Shown: in pieces, positions 1-9,502 of the stretch
Numbering within the stretch: the first letter of the stretch is position 1
Layout of the letters: every line of letters begins with the position of its first letter
Source of the DNA: Myxococcus virescens
GTDB lineage: Bacteria; Myxococcota; Myxococcia; Myxococcales; Myxococcaceae
Length of the DNA stretch: 64,000 nucleotides
Reading direction: 5' to 3'
Assembly: GCF_900101905.1 (NCBI RefSeq)
Contig: NZ_FNAJ01000007.1
Location: 1 to 64,000 of the forward strand
The notes under the pieces: generated by a model
The model's database searches: none
Told to the model about the DNA's origin: nothing
Seen by the model: only the letters and a program-made list of their open reading frames with translations
Translations under genes and position numbers: made by a program

Positions 1-234
1 GGTCGTCACACCCCGTTCTTCAAGGGCTACCGCCCGCAGTTCTACTTCCGCACCACGGACGTGACGGGCTCGGTGAAGCTGCCGGAGAACGTCGAAATGG
101 TGATGCCGGGCGACAACATCGCCATCGAGGTGGAGCTCATCACCCCGGTGGCCATGGAGAAGGAGCTGCGCTTCGCTGTTCGCGAGGGTGGCCGCACGGT
201 GGGCGCCGGCGTCGTGGCGGAAATCATCGAGTAG
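1..234 (+). CDS. tuf: Elongation factor Tu, C-terminal part (5' end outside window)
   Basis: The window opens in frame inside EF-Tu, the GTPase that brings aminoacyl-tRNA to the ribosome. The visible 77 residues are the end of the domain 3 beta-barrel: the [20 protein letters not shown] stretch, then [19 protein letters not shown], and the usual ending near [12 protein letters not shown] followed by a TAG stop. The GTPase domain lies upstream of the window. Its position just before rpsJ is the common str-S10 gene order. The match to the family is unambiguous; only the 5' end is missing. Confidence 0.97.
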
Positions 235-248
235 CGCAAACCCCCAGT

Positions 249-296
249 GGCTCCCTGCGTTCCCAATTCCGGGAAATTTCAGGGAGCCGTTGGGAA
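249..296 (+). promoter_or_regulatory. Alternative hairpins between tuf and rpsJ
   Basis: A 9-bp perfect inverted repeat (GGCTCCCTG at 249-257 with CAGGGAGCC at 280-288) encloses TTCCC/GGGAA (260-264 with 271-275). The TTCCCAA at 260-266 can instead pair with TTGGGAA at 290-296, which would break the first structure. There is no clear T-run, so this may be a tuf terminator, a processing site or a switch. The function is inferred only from base pairing. Confidence 0.5.
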
Positions 297-301
297 TCAT
301 G

Positions 302-330
302 TTGCACACCCTGGGGCGGGATGGTACACA
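302..330 (+). promoter_or_regulatory. Candidate sigma-A promoter of the S10 operon
   Basis: TTGCAC (302-307), a 17-nt spacer and TACACA (325-330), with TG one base before the -10 (extended -10). A GC-rich stretch CCGCGCCCCTTCG follows directly. This gives a leader of about 100 nt before rpsJ. The GC-rich discriminator is typical of growth-rate or stringently controlled promoters; no start site has been mapped here. Confidence 0.5.
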
Positions 331-435
331 CCGCGCCCCTTCGTTCTGAAGAAACGGCTCTGTGAAATCCAGGGGACGTCGGTCGTAACGCCCTCCCGCG
401 GCAGAGGCAGAGTCCGTTCAAAGAGGTTCTTGCGA

Positions 436-744
436 ATGGCGACACAGAAGATCCGCATCCGGCTGAAGGCGTACGACTCGAAGCTCCTGGACCAGAGCGC
501 GGGTGAGATCGTCGAGACGGCCAAGCGCACAGGCGCGAAGGTGGCCGGTCCGATCCCCCTTCCCACGCGCATCAACAAGTTCACGGTGCTGCGGTCTCCG
601 CACGTGGACAAGAAGAGCCGTGAGCAGTTCGAGATCCGCACGCACAAGCGCCTGCTCGATATCCTCGAGCCCACGCAGCAGACGCTGGATGCGCTGATGA
701 AGCTGGATCTGTCGGCTGGCGTTGACGTCGAGATCAAGTCCTAG
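436..744 (+). CDS. rpsJ: 30S ribosomal protein S10
   Basis: S10, 102 residues, the usual length. It is a 30S head protein and also the NusE partner of NusB in antitermination. The start [19 protein letters not shown] and the internal [20 protein letters not shown] segment are family hallmarks. The ATG at 436 is chosen over longer in-frame starts because it matches the family N-terminus and follows AAAGAGG. The next gene is rplD, only 53 bases on. The expected rplC is not there and no remnant is visible in the spacer. Confidence 0.97.
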   Translation: MATQKIRIRLKAYDSKLLDQSAGEIVETAKRTGAKVAGPIPLPTRINKFTVLRSPHVDKKSREQFEIRTHKRLLDILEPTQQTLDALMKLDLSAGVDVEIKS

Positions 745-797
745 GAAGCGGGTGGGCGTTCGAGTGGTTTCACTCCGACCCCCGCGAGGAAAGTGCC

Positions 798-1421
798 ATG
801 GCGAAGTTTGACGTTGTCGACCTGGATTTGAAGAAGGTGTCGGAGATTGAGCTCTCCGACGATGTCTTCGGCACCGAGCCGAACGCCCACCTGTTTTACG
901 AGGTGGCGAAGATGCAGCAGATCAACCGGCGCCGCGGCACGGTCGGGGTGAAGAACACCTCGCTGGTCAGCGGCGGCGGCAAGAAGCCCTGGAAGCAGAA
1001 GGGCACCGGCCGCGCTCGTCAGGGCTCCATCCGCGCTTCCCACTGGGTGGGCGGCGGTAAGGCGATGGCTCCCAAGGCGCGCGACTACTTCTACCGCCCG
1101 CCCCGCAAGGTGCGCCGCGGCGCCCTGAAGTCCGCGCTGTCCCTGCGGGCCCAGGAGAAGACGCTCATCATCCTGGACGGCTTCTCCCTGGATGCTCCGA
1201 AGAGCAAGCAGGCCTTCGAGGTCCTCACCAAGCGTCTGAAGCTCCAGAACGCCCTGGTGATTGACGACAAGGGCAACACCAACCTGCACCGCAGCGTGCG
1301 CAACCTGGCGAAGTTCGACGTGCTGCCGCCCGAGGGCCTGAACCTCGAGGCCGTTCTCCGGCACTCGCACCTCGTCCTCACGTCCGCGGCCGCGAAGACC
1401 CTCGAGGGGGCGCTGTCATGA
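798..1421 (+). CDS. rplD: 50S ribosomal protein L4
   Basis: L4, 207 residues, normal length. It binds 23S rRNA domain I and its extended loop lines the peptide exit tunnel. That loop is visible as [20 protein letters not shown] and [12 protein letters not shown] (about residues 42-75). In many bacteria L4 also represses the S10 operon; nothing here shows that directly. AGGAAAG precedes the ATG, and the stop overlaps the rplW start (ATGA). It directly follows rpsJ, where rplC would normally intervene. Confidence 0.96.
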   Translation: MAKFDVVDLDLKKVSEIELSDDVFGTEPNAHLFYEVAKMQQINRRRGTVGVKNTSLVSGGGKKPWKQKGTGRARQGSIRASHWVGGGKAMAPKARDYFYRPPRKVRRGALKSALSLRAQEKTLIILDGFSLDAPKSKQAFEVLTKRLKLQNALVIDDKGNTNLHRSVRNLAKFDVLPPEGLNLEAVLRHSHLVLTSAAAKTLEGALS

Positions 1422-1711
1422 ATCTGAACGACGTCATCAAGGGCCCGCTCATCACCGAGAAGCTGGACAAGGCCCGCGAGAAGTTCCGCCAGTACTCGTT
1501 CATCGTCGACCGCAAGGCGACGAAGCACGACGTCGCCCGGGCGGTGGAGACGCTCTTCAAGGTCACCGTCGAGGGCGTGAACACCAACATCGTCCGCGGC
1601 AAGATCAAGCGGGTGGGTCGTAGCATCGGCAAGCGGCCCAACTTCAAGAAGGCGGTTGTGACGCTGAAGCAGGGCGACTCGATCGAACTCTTCGAGGGAG
1701 GGGCGGCCTGA
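1418..1711 (+). CDS. rplW: 50S ribosomal protein L23
   Basis: L23, 97 residues. It sits at the tunnel exit and forms part of the docking site for trigger factor and SRP. Typical features are the start [19 protein letters not shown] and [20 protein letters not shown] near the C-terminus. The first four bases overlap the rplD stop, which suggests translational coupling. Confidence 0.96.
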   Translation: MNLNDVIKGPLITEKLDKAREKFRQYSFIVDRKATKHDVARAVETLFKVTVEGVNTNIVRGKIKRVGRSIGKRPNFKKAVVTLKQGDSIELFEGGAA

Positions 1712-1745
1712 CGCCACGGCGTCGAGCCAGCCTGAGGAACACACC

Positions 1746-2591
1746 ATGGGCATCAAGAAGTACAAGCCGACTAGCGCCGCCCGCCGTCTGATGACGGTGT
1801 CCGACTTCGCGGACATCACCAAGGACTCGCCCGAGAAGAGCCTCACCGAGCCGCTCAAGCGCTCCGGTGGTCGCAACGTCCACGGGCACATCACCCGCCG
1901 GCACCAGGGTGGCGGCCACAAGCGCCGCTACCGCGTCATCGACTTCAAGCGCCGGGACAAGGATGGCGTCCCCGCGAAGGTCGTGGCCGTCGAGTACGAC
2001 CCCAACCGCACCGCCAACATCGCCCTGCTGCACTACGCGGACGGCGAGAAGCGCTACATCCTCGCTCCGGTAGGTCTGAGCGTGGGTGACACGGTGTTCG
2101 CCGGCGAAGGCGCGGACATCCGGCCTGGCAACAGCCTGCCGCTGCAGAACATCCCGGTGGGTACGGTCATCCACAACGTGGAGCTGAAGCCGGGCCGTGG
2201 CGCCCAGGTCATCCGCTCCGCCGGCACGTCCGGACAGCTGATGGCGAAGGAGGACCGTTACGCGCAGGTGCGTATGCCCTCCGGCACCGTCCGCAAGGTC
2301 CTCATCGAGTGCCGCGCCACCGTGGGCCAGGTCGGCAACATCGAGCACGAAATCATCCGTATCGGCAAGGCGGGTAAGAGCCGCTGGCTGGGCATTCGTC
2401 CCACCGTCCGCGGTCTGGCGATGAACCCGGTCGACCACCCGCACGGCGGTGGTGAAGGCAAGTCCGGTCAGGGTAACCCGCACCCTGTGTCCCCCTGGGG
2501 CAAGAAGACCAAGGGTCTCACCACGCGCACTAACAAGCGCACTGACAAGTTCATCGTGTCCGGCCGCCGCCAGGGCGCGCGCAGCCAGTAA
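1746..2591 (+). CDS. rplB: 50S ribosomal protein L2
   Basis: L2, 281 residues (family about 275), a primary 23S rRNA-binding protein needed for subunit joining and peptidyl transfer. The N-terminus [20 protein letters not shown], the [15 protein letters not shown] [17 protein letters not shown], and the C-terminal [20 protein letters not shown] with the conserved histidine are all present. The spacing to rplW is 34 bases and the ATG follows GAGGAAC. Confidence 0.97.
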   Translation: MGIKKYKPTSAARRLMTVSDFADITKDSPEKSLTEPLKRSGGRNVHGHITRRHQGGGHKRRYRVIDFKRRDKDGVPAKVVAVEYDPNRTANIALLHYADGEKRYILAPVGLSVGDTVFAGEGADIRPGNSLPLQNIPVGTVIHNVELKPGRGAQVIRSAGTSGQLMAKEDRYAQVRMPSGTVRKVLIECRATVGQVGNIEHEIIRIGKAGKSRWLGIRPTVRGLAMNPVDHPHGGGEGKSGQGNPHPVSPWGKKTKGLTTRTNKRTDKFIVSGRRQGARSQ

Positions 2592-2600
2592 GAGGATTCC

Positions 2601-2888
2601 ATGGCTCGTTCGATCAAGAAGGGTCCGTTCGTCGACGACTTCCTCGTGAAGAAGATCGAGGACATGATCAAGACGAACAAGAAGGCCGTCGTAAAGACGT
2701 GGTCCCGCCGCTCCACGATTCTTCCGGAGTTCGTGGGTCACACCTTCGCGGTGCACAACGGGAAGAAGTTCATCCCGGTGTTCGTCACGGAGAACATGGT
2801 TGGCCACAAGCTCGGCGAGTTCGCCCCGACGCGTACGTTCGGTGGCCACTCGGCGGAGAAGAAGGTCGCCAAGGCCCCGGGCAAGTAG
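2601..2888 (+). CDS. rpsS: 30S ribosomal protein S19
   Basis: S19, 95 residues. It forms the 30S head with S13 and contacts the A-site finger. [20 protein letters not shown], the [20 protein letters not shown] core and [15 protein letters not shown] are diagnostic. It starts 9 bases after rplB, with AAGAGG just before. Confidence 0.97.
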   Translation: MARSIKKGPFVDDFLVKKIEDMIKTNKKAVVKTWSRRSTILPEFVGHTFAVHNGKKFIPVFVTENMVGHKLGEFAPTRTFGGHSAEKKVAKAPGK

Positions 2889-2923
2889 CCTGGCGCATTG
2901 CCTGAGAGCCTGAGGAGAAGACC

Positions 2924-3268
2924 ATGGAGTCGACTGCACATCTGCGTTTCCTGCGCATGAGCCCCCGCAAGATTTCCACTGTTGCGGAGCTCGTCCGGGG
3001 CAAGCCTGTTGAGGCGGCCCTCAACATCCTGAAGTTCACCAAGCGCGCCGCGGCCAAGCCGGTGGAGAAGCTCATCAAGAGCGCCGTGGCCAACGCGACT
3101 GACAAGTCCAAGGGCCAGGTCGACGTGGACACGCTCTACGTGAAGACCATCTCCGTGGACCAGGGTCCCACCCAGCGCCGGTTCATGCCGCGCGCCATGG
3201 GCCGGGCCACCCCCATCAAGAAGAAGACGGCCCACGTCCACGTGGTGCTCGCCGAGGCGAAGAAGTAG
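2924..3268 (+). CDS. rplV: 50S ribosomal protein L22
   Basis: L22, 114 residues. Its beta-hairpin reaches into the exit tunnel and is a known site of macrolide resistance in other bacteria. [20 protein letters not shown] at the N-terminus and the hairpin region [20 protein letters not shown] are clear. The start follows GAGGAGAAG. Confidence 0.96.
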   Translation: MESTAHLRFLRMSPRKISTVAELVRGKPVEAALNILKFTKRAAAKPVEKLIKSAVANATDKSKGQVDVDTLYVKTISVDQGPTQRRFMPRAMGRATPIKKKTAHVHVVLAEAKK

Positions 3269-3309
3269 GACCCGTCGGGCCCTGCCCGGACGCTTCAAGG
3301 AGAATCACG

Positions 3310-3972
3310 TTGGGACAGAAAGTTCATCCGATCGGGTTCCGGCTTGGTGTCATCAAGACCTGGGACTCCAAGTGGTTCGAGCACAAGAACTACGCGCAGT
3401 GGCTCCACGAGGACATCCGCATCCGCGAGTTCGTGAAGAAGTCGCTGAACCACGCGGGCGTGTCGAAGGTGGAGATCGAGCGCGCGGCCAACAAGGTCAA
3501 GGTCAACGTCCACACTGCGCGGCCGGGCATCGTCATCGGCAAGCGCGGCGCGGGCATTGAGACGGTGAAGAAGGACCTCCAGCAGTTCACGAAGAACGAG
3601 GTCTTCCTCAACATCGTCGAGGTCCGCAAGGCTGAGACCGACGCGCAGCTGGTGGCGGAGAACATCGCCACGCAGCTCGAGCGCCGCATCGCGTTCCGCC
3701 GGGCCATGAAGAAGGCCCTGCAGACGGCGATGAAGTTCGGTGCCAAGGGCATCCGCGTGGCCTGCTCGGGCCGCCTCGGTGGCGCGGAGATGGCGCGCTA
3801 CGAGTGGTACCGCGAGGGTCGCGTGCCCCTGCACACCCTGCGCGCGGACATTGACTACGGTTTCGCCGAGGCGAAGACGACCTACGGCAAGATCGGCTGC
3901 AAGGTCTGGGTCTGCAAGGGCGAGGTCCTCCCGGGCAAGGGTGGCCAGGCCCCCATGCCCTCCAACCGGTAA
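3310..3972 (+). CDS. rpsC: 30S ribosomal protein S3
   Basis: S3, 220 residues, part of the mRNA entry channel. It has an N-terminal region, a type II KH domain with GKRG at about residues 77-80, and the C-terminal S3 domain ([40 protein letters not shown]). The start is TTG, supported by [20 protein letters not shown] matching the family N-terminus and by AAGGAG seven bases upstream. TTG starts are uncommon for such a highly expressed gene. Confidence 0.96.
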   Translation: MGQKVHPIGFRLGVIKTWDSKWFEHKNYAQWLHEDIRIREFVKKSLNHAGVSKVEIERAANKVKVNVHTARPGIVIGKRGAGIETVKKDLQQFTKNEVFLNIVEVRKAETDAQLVAENIATQLERRIAFRRAMKKALQTAMKFGAKGIRVACSGRLGGAEMARYEWYREGRVPLHTLRADIDYGFAEAKTTYGKIGCKVWVCKGEVLPGKGGQAPMPSNR

Positions 3973-4038
3973 TCAGTCCACCCGCGCCGGGCGCTCCCAG
4001 AAGGGGCGCCCGGGGCAGGGCGGCGAAGGACAGCGACG

Positions 4039-4458
4039 ATGCTTCAGCCTGCTCGTACGAAGTACCGCAAGATGCACAAGGGCCGCATGCCTGGCAGTGC
4101 CCACCGGGGTAGCGACATGACCTACGGTGAGTACGGTCTGATGAGCCTCCAGCCGGGGTGGATCACCTCCCGGCAGATCGAGGCGGCTCGTATCGCGATG
4201 ACGCGTCACGTGAAGCGTGGCGGCAAGATCTGGATCCGTATCTTCCCGGACAAGCCCATCACCAAGAAGCCCGCTGAGACCCGTATGGGTACCGGTAAGG
4301 GTGGCGTGGAGTACTACGTCGCGGTGGTGAAGCCCGGCCGCATCCTCTACGAGATGGAGGGTATGACGCCGGAAGTGGCCACCGGGGCGCTGAAGCTGGC
4401 GCAGGCGAAGCTGCCGGTGCTCACGAAGATCGTGAAGCGGGCGGACCTGAGCCTCTAA
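4039..4458 (+). CDS. rplP: 50S ribosomal protein L16
   Basis: L16, 139 residues, which positions the A-site tRNA elbow. The start [19 protein letters not shown], the [16 protein letters not shown] [20 protein letters not shown], and [20 protein letters not shown] are characteristic. The downstream spacer to rpmC (4465-4500) can fold into a GAGCGG...CCGCTC hairpin. Confidence 0.96.
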   Translation: MLQPARTKYRKMHKGRMPGSAHRGSDMTYGEYGLMSLQPGWITSRQIEAARIAMTRHVKRGGKIWIRIFPDKPITKKPAETRMGTGKGGVEYYVAVVKPGRILYEMEGMTPEVATGALKLAQAKLPVLTKIVKRADLSL

Positions 4459-4515
4459 GGCACCGAGCGGCGGGAGCTGGTCCCCTGGACAGCTTCCGCT
4501 CGCATGGAGAGTGAA

Positions 4516-4710
4516 ATGGCGACTGCGAAGGAATTGAAGGAACTGTCGGCGGACGACCTGAAGCAGCGCGCGGCGGAGCTGCGCGAGACGCTGTTCCAGG
4601 ACCAGCTGAAGCGGCGGACCGGTTCGCTGGACAACCCGGCCGAGCGCACCCAGCACCGACGGGACCTGGCGCGGGTTCTGACCGTGCTGACCCAGAAGAC
4701 GAAGGCTTAA
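4516..4710 (+). CDS. rpmC: 50S ribosomal protein L29
   Basis: L29, 64 residues, a two-helix protein at the tunnel exit next to L23. MATAKELKELSADDLKQRAA and the ERTQHRRDLARVLTVLTQ helix fit the family. An ATG at 4504 is also in frame, but GGAGAG lies between it and 4516. That makes 4516 the better start and removes four non-family residues. Confidence 0.93.
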   Translation: MATAKELKELSADDLKQRAAELRETLFQDQLKRRTGSLDNPAERTQHRRDLARVLTVLTQKTKA

Positions 4711-4812
4711 GGGCTGAACACCCACGACTCCAAGCGCGCTCAGCTGATAGAGGAGCGCGTGCGGCCATCCGGGCGCCAATGCCCGGGTGCATGAGAGACA
4801 GTGAGAGAGAAG

Positions 4813-5127
4813 ATGGCTGAAGCGACCGAGACGCAGGCTTCTGAGACTTCCACCCGTGGCCGTCCCAAGACGCGCGTGGGGATTGTCACCTCCAACAAGA
4901 TGCAGAAGACGGTGGTCGTCACCGTCCAGCGCCGGGCTCCGCACCCGAAGTACGGGAAGATCATGAGCCTGCGCGAGAAGTACAAGGCGCACGTGGAGGA
5001 TCACGACTACCCCAAGAAGATCACCATCAACGAGGGTGATCGGGTCCGGATCGCCGAGACCAAGCCCGCTTCGAAGGACAAGCGTTGGCGCGTGGTCGAG
5101 GTGCTGGAGAAGAGCAAGAACGTCTAG
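4813..5127 (+). CDS. rpsQ: 30S ribosomal protein S17
   Basis: S17, 104 residues, an OB-fold protein binding the 5' domain of 16S rRNA. The core [40 protein letters not shown] and the [20 protein letters not shown] end are standard. The 22 or so residues before the core are an extra Glu/Thr-rich tail. An in-frame GTG at 4801 is possible, but AGAGAGAAG sits directly before the ATG at 4813. Confidence 0.93.
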   Translation: MAEATETQASETSTRGRPKTRVGIVTSNKMQKTVVVTVQRRAPHPKYGKIMSLREKYKAHVEDHDYPKKITINEGDRVRIAETKPASKDKRWRVVEVLEKSKNV

Positions 5128-5194
5128 CACGCATGTCCCTTCCGCGCGGCCGTGAGGCGGCGCGGGATGGTCACCGGCGACAGGAGATTCCCAG

Positions 5195-5563
5195 ATGATT
5201 CAGATGACGAGCGTGCTCGACGTGGCGGACAACTCGGGCGCGAAGAAGGTGTTCTGCATCAAGGTGCTCGGTGGTTCGAAGCGCAAGTATGCGTCCATCG
5301 GCGACGTGATTGTCGTTTCGGTGCGCGAGGCGCTTCCCAACTCGAAGGTGAAGAAGGGTGACGTGGCCAAGGCCGTCATCGTTCGCACCAAGCGCGAGGT
5401 GGGTCGTCCGGACGGCAGCTACATCAAGTTCGACGGCAACTCCGCGGTCCTCATCAACAAGGACATGGAGCCCATTGGTACGCGTATCTTCGGGCCGGTG
5501 GCCCGTGAGCTCCGCGCCCGCAAGTTCATGAAGATCATCTCGCTGGCGCCCGAAGTCCTCTGA
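5195..5563 (+). CDS. rplN: 50S ribosomal protein L14
   Basis: L14, 122 residues, the normal length. It forms intersubunit bridges and binds ribosome-silencing factor. [40 protein letters not shown] and the [20 protein letters not shown] end are diagnostic. AGGAGA precedes the ATG by eight bases. Confidence 0.97.
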   Translation: MIQMTSVLDVADNSGAKKVFCIKVLGGSKRKYASIGDVIVVSVREALPNSKVKKGDVAKAVIVRTKREVGRPDGSYIKFDGNSAVLINKDMEPIGTRIFGPVARELRARKFMKIISLAPEVL

Positions 5564-5606
5564 GAGGACGGCAGGCCGGACGGCGAGCAGCCAGAGAGAG
5601 GAAGCC

Positions 5607-5942
5607 ATGCAGAAGCTGAAGGTTGGAGACACGATCCAGGTCATGGCCGGGGCCGAAGCCTCCGAGAAGAACCCGGCGACCAAGCGCGGCAAGGTACTGA
5701 AGATCGATCGCGAGGCTGAGCGCGTGACGGTCGAGGGCCTGCGCCTGGTCAAGCGTCACATGAAGAAGACGCCCCAGAGCCCGGAAGGCGGCATCGTCGA
5801 GAAGCCGGGCACGATCGCGCTGGCGAACGTGCAGGTGGTTTGCGCCAAGTGCGACAAGCCGACCCGAGTGGGCATCCGTACTGAAGGTGAAGAGGGCAAG
5901 AAGAAGCGGTTCTGCAAGAACTGCGACGCCCTGATTGACTAG
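5607..5942 (+). CDS. rplX: 50S ribosomal protein L24
   Basis: L24, 111 residues, an assembly initiator of the 50S. It has an N-terminal KOW motif ([20 protein letters not shown]). The C-terminus carries two CxxC pairs (CAKC and CKNC, separated by about 20 residues), a zinc-ribbon-like form found in a subset of bacteria. It is followed by a 181-base spacer with two strong hairpins. Confidence 0.96.
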   Translation: MQKLKVGDTIQVMAGAEASEKNPATKRGKVLKIDREAERVTVEGLRLVKRHMKKTPQSPEGGIVEKPGTIALANVQVVCAKCDKPTRVGIRTEGEEGKKKRFCKNCDALID

Positions 5943-5967
5943 GTGTCCGCGTTGGTGCATGTATGCG

Positions 5968-6043
5968 CGCCCTTTGCCCACCCTGGTGGTGGCGAAGGGC
6001 GGGCGTGCAGGCATGGAGGGCCCGTGGAGCAACAGGGGCCCTC
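5968..6043 (+). promoter_or_regulatory. Tandem hairpins in the rplX-rplE spacer
   Basis: The first hairpin (5968-6001) pairs CGCCCTTTGCC with GGCGAAGGGCG and extends through CACC/GTGG. The second (6016-6043) pairs GAGGGCCC with GGGCCCTC and is followed by GCGGTGTTT. The 181-base spacer has no open frame of its own. Partial termination, mRNA processing or protein binding are all possible; only the pairing is seen. Confidence 0.55.
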
Positions 6044-6123
6044 GCGGTGTTTCCAGGTTCCATACGAAGGACTGATCGGGCGTGCTGGGTCCACGACGGC
6101 GCCCCGAAGCAGAGGACAGGACG

Positions 6124-6777
6124 ATGGCTGACGAGAAGAAGGCCGAGCAGAAGGAAAAGAAGGCGAAGCGGGGCAAGAAGGAAGAGGCCAAGAAGGTTGG
6201 CTTCGCCGCCAATATCGAGGAAGGCCTGGAGTCCAAGCCGGCCCGTCTGAAGGTGCGTTTCTTCAAGGAAGGTGTTCCGTCCCTCCTGAAGGAGCTGAGC
6301 CTGAAGAACCCGATGCAGGTTCCCCGGCTGGAGAAGATCGTCGTCAACATGGGTCTGGGCGAGGCGCTCGCCAACAACAAGATCCTGGAGTCGGCGGTGG
6401 AGCAGCTCGCGGCGATCACCGGCCAGAAGCCGATCGTCACGCGCGCCCGCAAGTCCATCGCGAACTTCAAGCTGCGCCAGGGGCAGGCCATCGGTGCCGC
6501 CGTCACGCTGCGCGGCGACCGCATGTACGAGTTCATGGACCGCCTCATCACCGTGGCGCTGCCGCGCGTGCGTGACTTCAAGGGCGTGTCCCCCAAGGCG
6601 TTCGACGGGAAGGGCAACTACACGCTCGGCGTGCGCGAGCAGATCATCTTCCCTGAGATCAACTACGACCAGATCGAGAAGGTGAAGGGGCTCAACATCA
6701 GCTTCGTCACCACTGCTGCCAACGACGAGCAGGGGCTGGCGCTGATGCGTCACTTCGGCATGCCGTTCCGTCAGTAA
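6124..6777 (+). CDS. rplE: 50S ribosomal protein L5 with lysine-rich N-terminal extension
   Basis: L5, part of the 5S rRNA complex in the central protuberance. The core from about residue 38 is typical: [55 protein letters not shown]. At 217 residues it is longer than the usual 180 or so because of an N-terminal tail rich in Lys, Glu and Ala ([20 protein letters not shown]). The ATG at 6124 follows AGAGGACAGG. The long in-frame upstream part would lie over the spacer hairpins and is not used. Confidence 0.95.
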   Translation: MADEKKAEQKEKKAKRGKKEEAKKVGFAANIEEGLESKPARLKVRFFKEGVPSLLKELSLKNPMQVPRLEKIVVNMGLGEALANNKILESAVEQLAAITGQKPIVTRARKSIANFKLRQGQAIGAAVTLRGDRMYEFMDRLITVALPRVRDFKGVSPKAFDGKGNYTLGVREQIIFPEINYDQIEKVKGLNISFVTTAANDEQGLALMRHFGMPFRQ

Positions 6778-6804
6778 GCCCTCGAGTCAAGGACCCGACG
6801 AAAC

Positions 6805-6990
6805 ATGGCCAAGCTCTCCAAGATCGCCCAGGCAAAGCGCAAGCCGAAGTTCTCGGTGCGCCAGTACAACCGCTGCCCGCTGTGTGGCCGGCCGCGCGCG
6901 TTCCTGCGCAAGTTCAAGATGTGCCGTATCTGCCTCCGCAACCGCGCCCTCCGCGGCGAGGTCACCGGCGTTACCAAGTCGTCCTGGTAG
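6805..6990 (+). CDS. rpsN: 30S ribosomal protein S14, zinc-binding short type
   Basis: S14 of the short zinc form (rpsZ type), 61 residues. Two CxxC pairs are visible (CPLC near residue 24 and CRIC near residue 40), with RVCLRC-like spacing typical of the C+ form. It begins [20 protein letters not shown] and ends in KSSW, as the family does. It lies in its standard place between L5 and S8. Confidence 0.96.
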   Translation: MAKLSKIAQAKRKPKFSVRQYNRCPLCGRPRAFLRKFKMCRICLRNRALRGEVTGVTKSSW

Positions 6991-7003
6991 CCGGAAGGGC
7001 AGG

Positions 7004-7036
7004 GTGCCTGGCGGGCCTCATCGGCCGGCCAGGCAC
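7004..7036 (+). promoter_or_regulatory. Strong hairpin in the rpsN-rpsH spacer
   Basis: GTGCCTGGC (7004-7012) pairs perfectly with GCCAGGCAC (7028-7036), with an inner GGCC/GGCC pair. The spacer is 162 bases and has no gene. Because S8 is the autoregulator of the spc operon in E. coli, a hairpin right before rpsH deserves a comparison with the S8 binding helix; this is a suggestion, not seen. Confidence 0.5.
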
Positions 7037-7152
7037 ATTGAAGTAGGAAGTTCGTAGTGGCGGTCAGCGCGAACCCCCGGGATGGGCCCGGCAGGCGCGG
7101 TGGCCGCGAACGCGGGGCGCCCGGTACGGGGTCTCGCTTGGGAAGGTACTCC

Positions 7153-7569
7153 ATGCCGGTCAATGATCCCGTCGGCGACATGCTGACCCGCCTGCGCAAC
7201 GCTTCGCGCGCGCGTCACGACAAGGTCGTCATCCCCCACTCGAAGCTCAAGCTCGAGATCATCAAGGTCCTCAAGGACGAGGGCTACATCGGCGAGTTCG
7301 TGGTGCACGAGCAGACCGTGCAGAACAAGCGCACGGTGTTCCCGGAGATCTCGGTGCAGCTGAAGTACGGTCCGGACCGTGCGCCTGCCATCACCGGTAT
7401 CCGCCGCGTGTCGAAGCCGGGTCTGCGTCGCTATGCCGCCGCGCGTGAGATTCCGCAGGTGCTGGGTGGCCTGGGTATCTCCATCCTGTCCACCTCCCGC
7501 GGCATCATGGTGGATTCCGAGGCCCGCAAGCAGAAGGTCGGCGGCGAGCTGCTCTGCACCGTCTACTAG
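7153..7569 (+). CDS. rpsH: 30S ribosomal protein S8
   Basis: S8, 138 residues, a central 16S rRNA-binding protein. [20 protein letters not shown] at the start and the C-terminal [20 protein letters not shown] with GGELLCTVY are characteristic. Longer in-frame starts exist upstream, but the ATG at 7153 matches the family and follows GGGAAGG. Confidence 0.96.
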
Positions 7570-7633
7570 CCAGCCGCCAGGGTGCGGCGCCCCGTGAGGG
7601 AGCGCGCCCCAGGCACACAGGACCGAGGCAACC

Positions 7634-8200
7634 ATGAGTCGGATTGGAAAACTGGCGATCAAGCTCGGCGACAAGACGAAGGCCGTCATCGCCGGCGAGC
7701 AGGTGAACTTCGAGGGCCCCAAGGGCAAGCTGTCGGTGAAGCTGCCTGGCAAGGTCAAGGTCGAGATCAAGGACGGCGAGATGACCGTGCAGCGCGCGGA
7801 TGACTCGCGCGAGGCGCGCAGCCTGCACGGGCTGACCCGGACCATCCTCGCGAACGCCGCGAAGGGTGTGAGCACGGGCTTCGAGAAGAAGCTGGACATT
7901 CGCGGCGTTGGTTTCCGCGCCGAGGTGAAGGGCAAGGCCATTCACTTCGCGCTGGGGTTCTCGCACCCGGTGGTGTTCAACCTGCCCGAGGGCGTGACGG
8001 CCGAAGTCGACAAGGCGCCGCGCAACGAGGACAGCTTGCCCACCGTGGGCCTGACGCTCCGTTCTTCGGACAAGGAAGCGCTGGGCGCGACGGCGGTGAA
8101 CATCCGCTCGCTGCGTCCCCCCGAGCCCTACAAGGGCAAGGGCATCAAGTACGCCGAGGAGCGCATCCGTCGCAAGGAGGGCAAGACCGGTACGACCTAG
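7634..8200 (+). CDS. rplF: 50S ribosomal protein L6
   Basis: L6, 188 residues, with the two repeated L6 domains near the sarcin-ricin loop. MSRIGKLAIKLGDKTKAVIA, LHGLTRTILANAAKGVSTGF and the C-terminal signature RPPEPYKGKGIKYAEERIRR are present. Some extra residues in the second domain make it slightly longer than the E. coli protein. Confidence 0.96.
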   Translation: MSRIGKLAIKLGDKTKAVIAGEQVNFEGPKGKLSVKLPGKVKVEIKDGEMTVQRADDSREARSLHGLTRTILANAAKGVSTGFEKKLDIRGVGFRAEVKGKAIHFALGFSHPVVFNLPEGVTAEVDKAPRNEDSLPTVGLTLRSSDKEALGATAVNIRSLRPPEPYKGKGIKYAEERIRRKEGKTGTT

Positions 8201-8230
8201 TCGTCCTGTCTTTCCTAAGTGTTCCAAACT

Positions 8231-8291
8231 CCACCGGGTCCTCGGGACCTGGTGGCATCATCCGGAGGCGGAAGGCCGCATCGCCTCCGGA
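8231..8291 (+). promoter_or_regulatory. Tandem perfect hairpins in the rplF-rplR spacer
   Basis: CCACCGGGTCC (8231-8241) pairs with GGACCTGGTGG (8245-8255) over a three-base loop with one G-U pair. Then TCCGGAGGCG (8261-8270) pairs perfectly with CGCCTCCGGA (8282-8291). Neither is followed by a T-run. The second ends 17 bases before the rplR start, so it could affect stability or translation of the downstream mRNA. Confidence 0.55.
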
Positions 8292-8308
8292 CGGAAAAGG
8301 AAGCAGCC

Positions 8309-8665
8309 ATGCCTACGAAGATTGAAGCCCGTCTCAAGAGGAAGAACCGCATCCGCAAGAAGCTGTCGGGTACGACAGAGCGGCCGCGGCTCACCGTGTA
8401 CAAGAGCCTCAAGCACATCTATGCGCAGGTGGTGGACGACACCACGGGCAAGACGCTGGCGTTTGCTTCGTCGCTGTCCAAGGACCTGAAGGGTCAGGAC
8501 GAGGGCGACAAGAAGGCGGATGCGAAGCGTGTTGGTGCTCTGATTGCGCAGAAGTGCAAGGCCGCCAACGTCGAAGCGGTGGTGTTCGACCGCAACGGCT
8601 TCCCTTATCACGGGCGCATCGCCGCCGTGGCCGACGCCGCGCGCGAGGCCGGGCTGAAGTTCTAA
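8309..8665 (+). CDS. rplR: 50S ribosomal protein L18
   Basis: L18, 118 residues, which binds 5S rRNA with L5. The arginine/lysine-rich start ([20 protein letters not shown]), [20 protein letters not shown] and the end [20 protein letters not shown] are family hallmarks. The ATG at 8309 follows AAAAGGAAG. Confidence 0.96.
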   Translation: MPTKIEARLKRKNRIRKKLSGTTERPRLTVYKSLKHIYAQVVDDTTGKTLAFASSLSKDLKGQDEGDKKADAKRVGALIAQKCKAANVEAVVFDRNGFPYHGRIAAVADAAREAGLKF

Positions 8666-8687
8666 GAATTCGAAAGGAATCCCCCAA

Positions 8688-9209
8688 GTGGCAACTCCGA
8701 TCAATCCGAACGATCTGGACCTCACCGACCGCGTGGTGAATATCAACCGCGTGGCCAAGGTCGTGAAGGGCGGCCGCCGTTTCTCGTTCGCCGCCCTGGT
8801 GGTGGTGGGGGACGGCGCCGGACACGTGGGCGTCGGCCTGGGTAAGGCCAACGAAGTCCCCGAGGCCATCCGCAAGGGTGGTGAGAACGCGAAGAAGAAC
8901 CTGTTCCGCGTCCCGCTCGTGGGTCACACCATTCCGCACGAGGTGCTCGGGCACTTCGGCGCTGGCTGGGTGCTGCTGAAGCCGGCCACCCAGGGTACGG
9001 GCGTCATCGCCGGCGGCGCGGTTCGCGCGGTGCTGGAGGCGGCGGGCATCCGGAACATCCTGACCAAGAGCCAGGGGTCGCGGAACCCGCACAACGTGCT
9101 GAAGGCCACTGTCGCTGGCCTGAAGCTGCTGCGCAGCGCGGAGCAGGTTTCGCGTCTCCGTGGCAAGGACGTCGAGCCGGCGAAGCTCGCCGGGGAGCAG
9201 AGGGGCTAG
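8688..9209 (+). CDS. rpsE: 30S ribosomal protein S5
   Basis: S5, 173 residues, important for decoding accuracy and the mRNA entry channel. The S5 dsRNA-binding fold is seen in [20 protein letters not shown] and [20 protein letters not shown]. The C-terminal part contains [20 protein letters not shown]. The start is GTG, preceded by AAGGA at nine bases. The gene ends three bases before rpmD. Confidence 0.96.
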   Translation: MATPINPNDLDLTDRVVNINRVAKVVKGGRRFSFAALVVVGDGAGHVGVGLGKANEVPEAIRKGGENAKKNLFRVPLVGHTIPHEVLGHFGAGWVLLKPATQGTGVIAGGAVRAVLEAAGIRNILTKSQGSRNPHNVLKATVAGLKLLRSAEQVSRLRGKDVEPAKLAGEQRG

Positions 9210-9212
9210 CCC

Positions 9213-9482
9213 ATGGCGCTCAAGGTGAAGCTGGTGAAGAGCTTTGCGGGTGCGTCCAGCGACATGCTGGACACCATCCGTGGGCTGGGCCTGAAGAAGT
9301 TCGGTGACGAGCGGCTCCTCAAGGACACGCCTGCGGTTCGCGGGATGGCGTTCAAGGTGAAGCACCTGGTCACCCTGGAAACCGTTTCCGGCGACGCGCC
9401 GGCGCCCAAGCGCCGCAAGCCCGCCAAGATTGCCCTGCGGGAGCGGGCGATCGCGTATCAGGCCAAGCAGAACAAGGCCTGA
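9213..9482 (+). CDS. rpmD: 50S ribosomal protein L30 with C-terminal extension
   Basis: L30, here 89 residues while the bacterial family is usually about 60. The first 60 residues carry the L30 fold (KVKLVKSFAGASSDMLDTIR, GLKKFGDERLLKDTPAVRGM). A basic tail of about 28 residues (PKRRKPAKIALRERAIAYQA) follows. It starts three bases after rpsE, so the two are probably coupled. Confidence 0.93.
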   Translation: MALKVKLVKSFAGASSDMLDTIRGLGLKKFGDERLLKDTPAVRGMAFKVKHLVTLETVSGDAPAPKRRKPAKIALRERAIAYQAKQNKA

Positions 9483-9502
9483 GTCACGAGAGGATCGAGA
9501 CG

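Noticed and set aside
745..797. Possible remnant of rplC between rpsJ and rplD
   Set aside because: The 53 bases contain only a small GAGTG/CACTC stem and a ribosome-binding site; no L3 codons can be seen.
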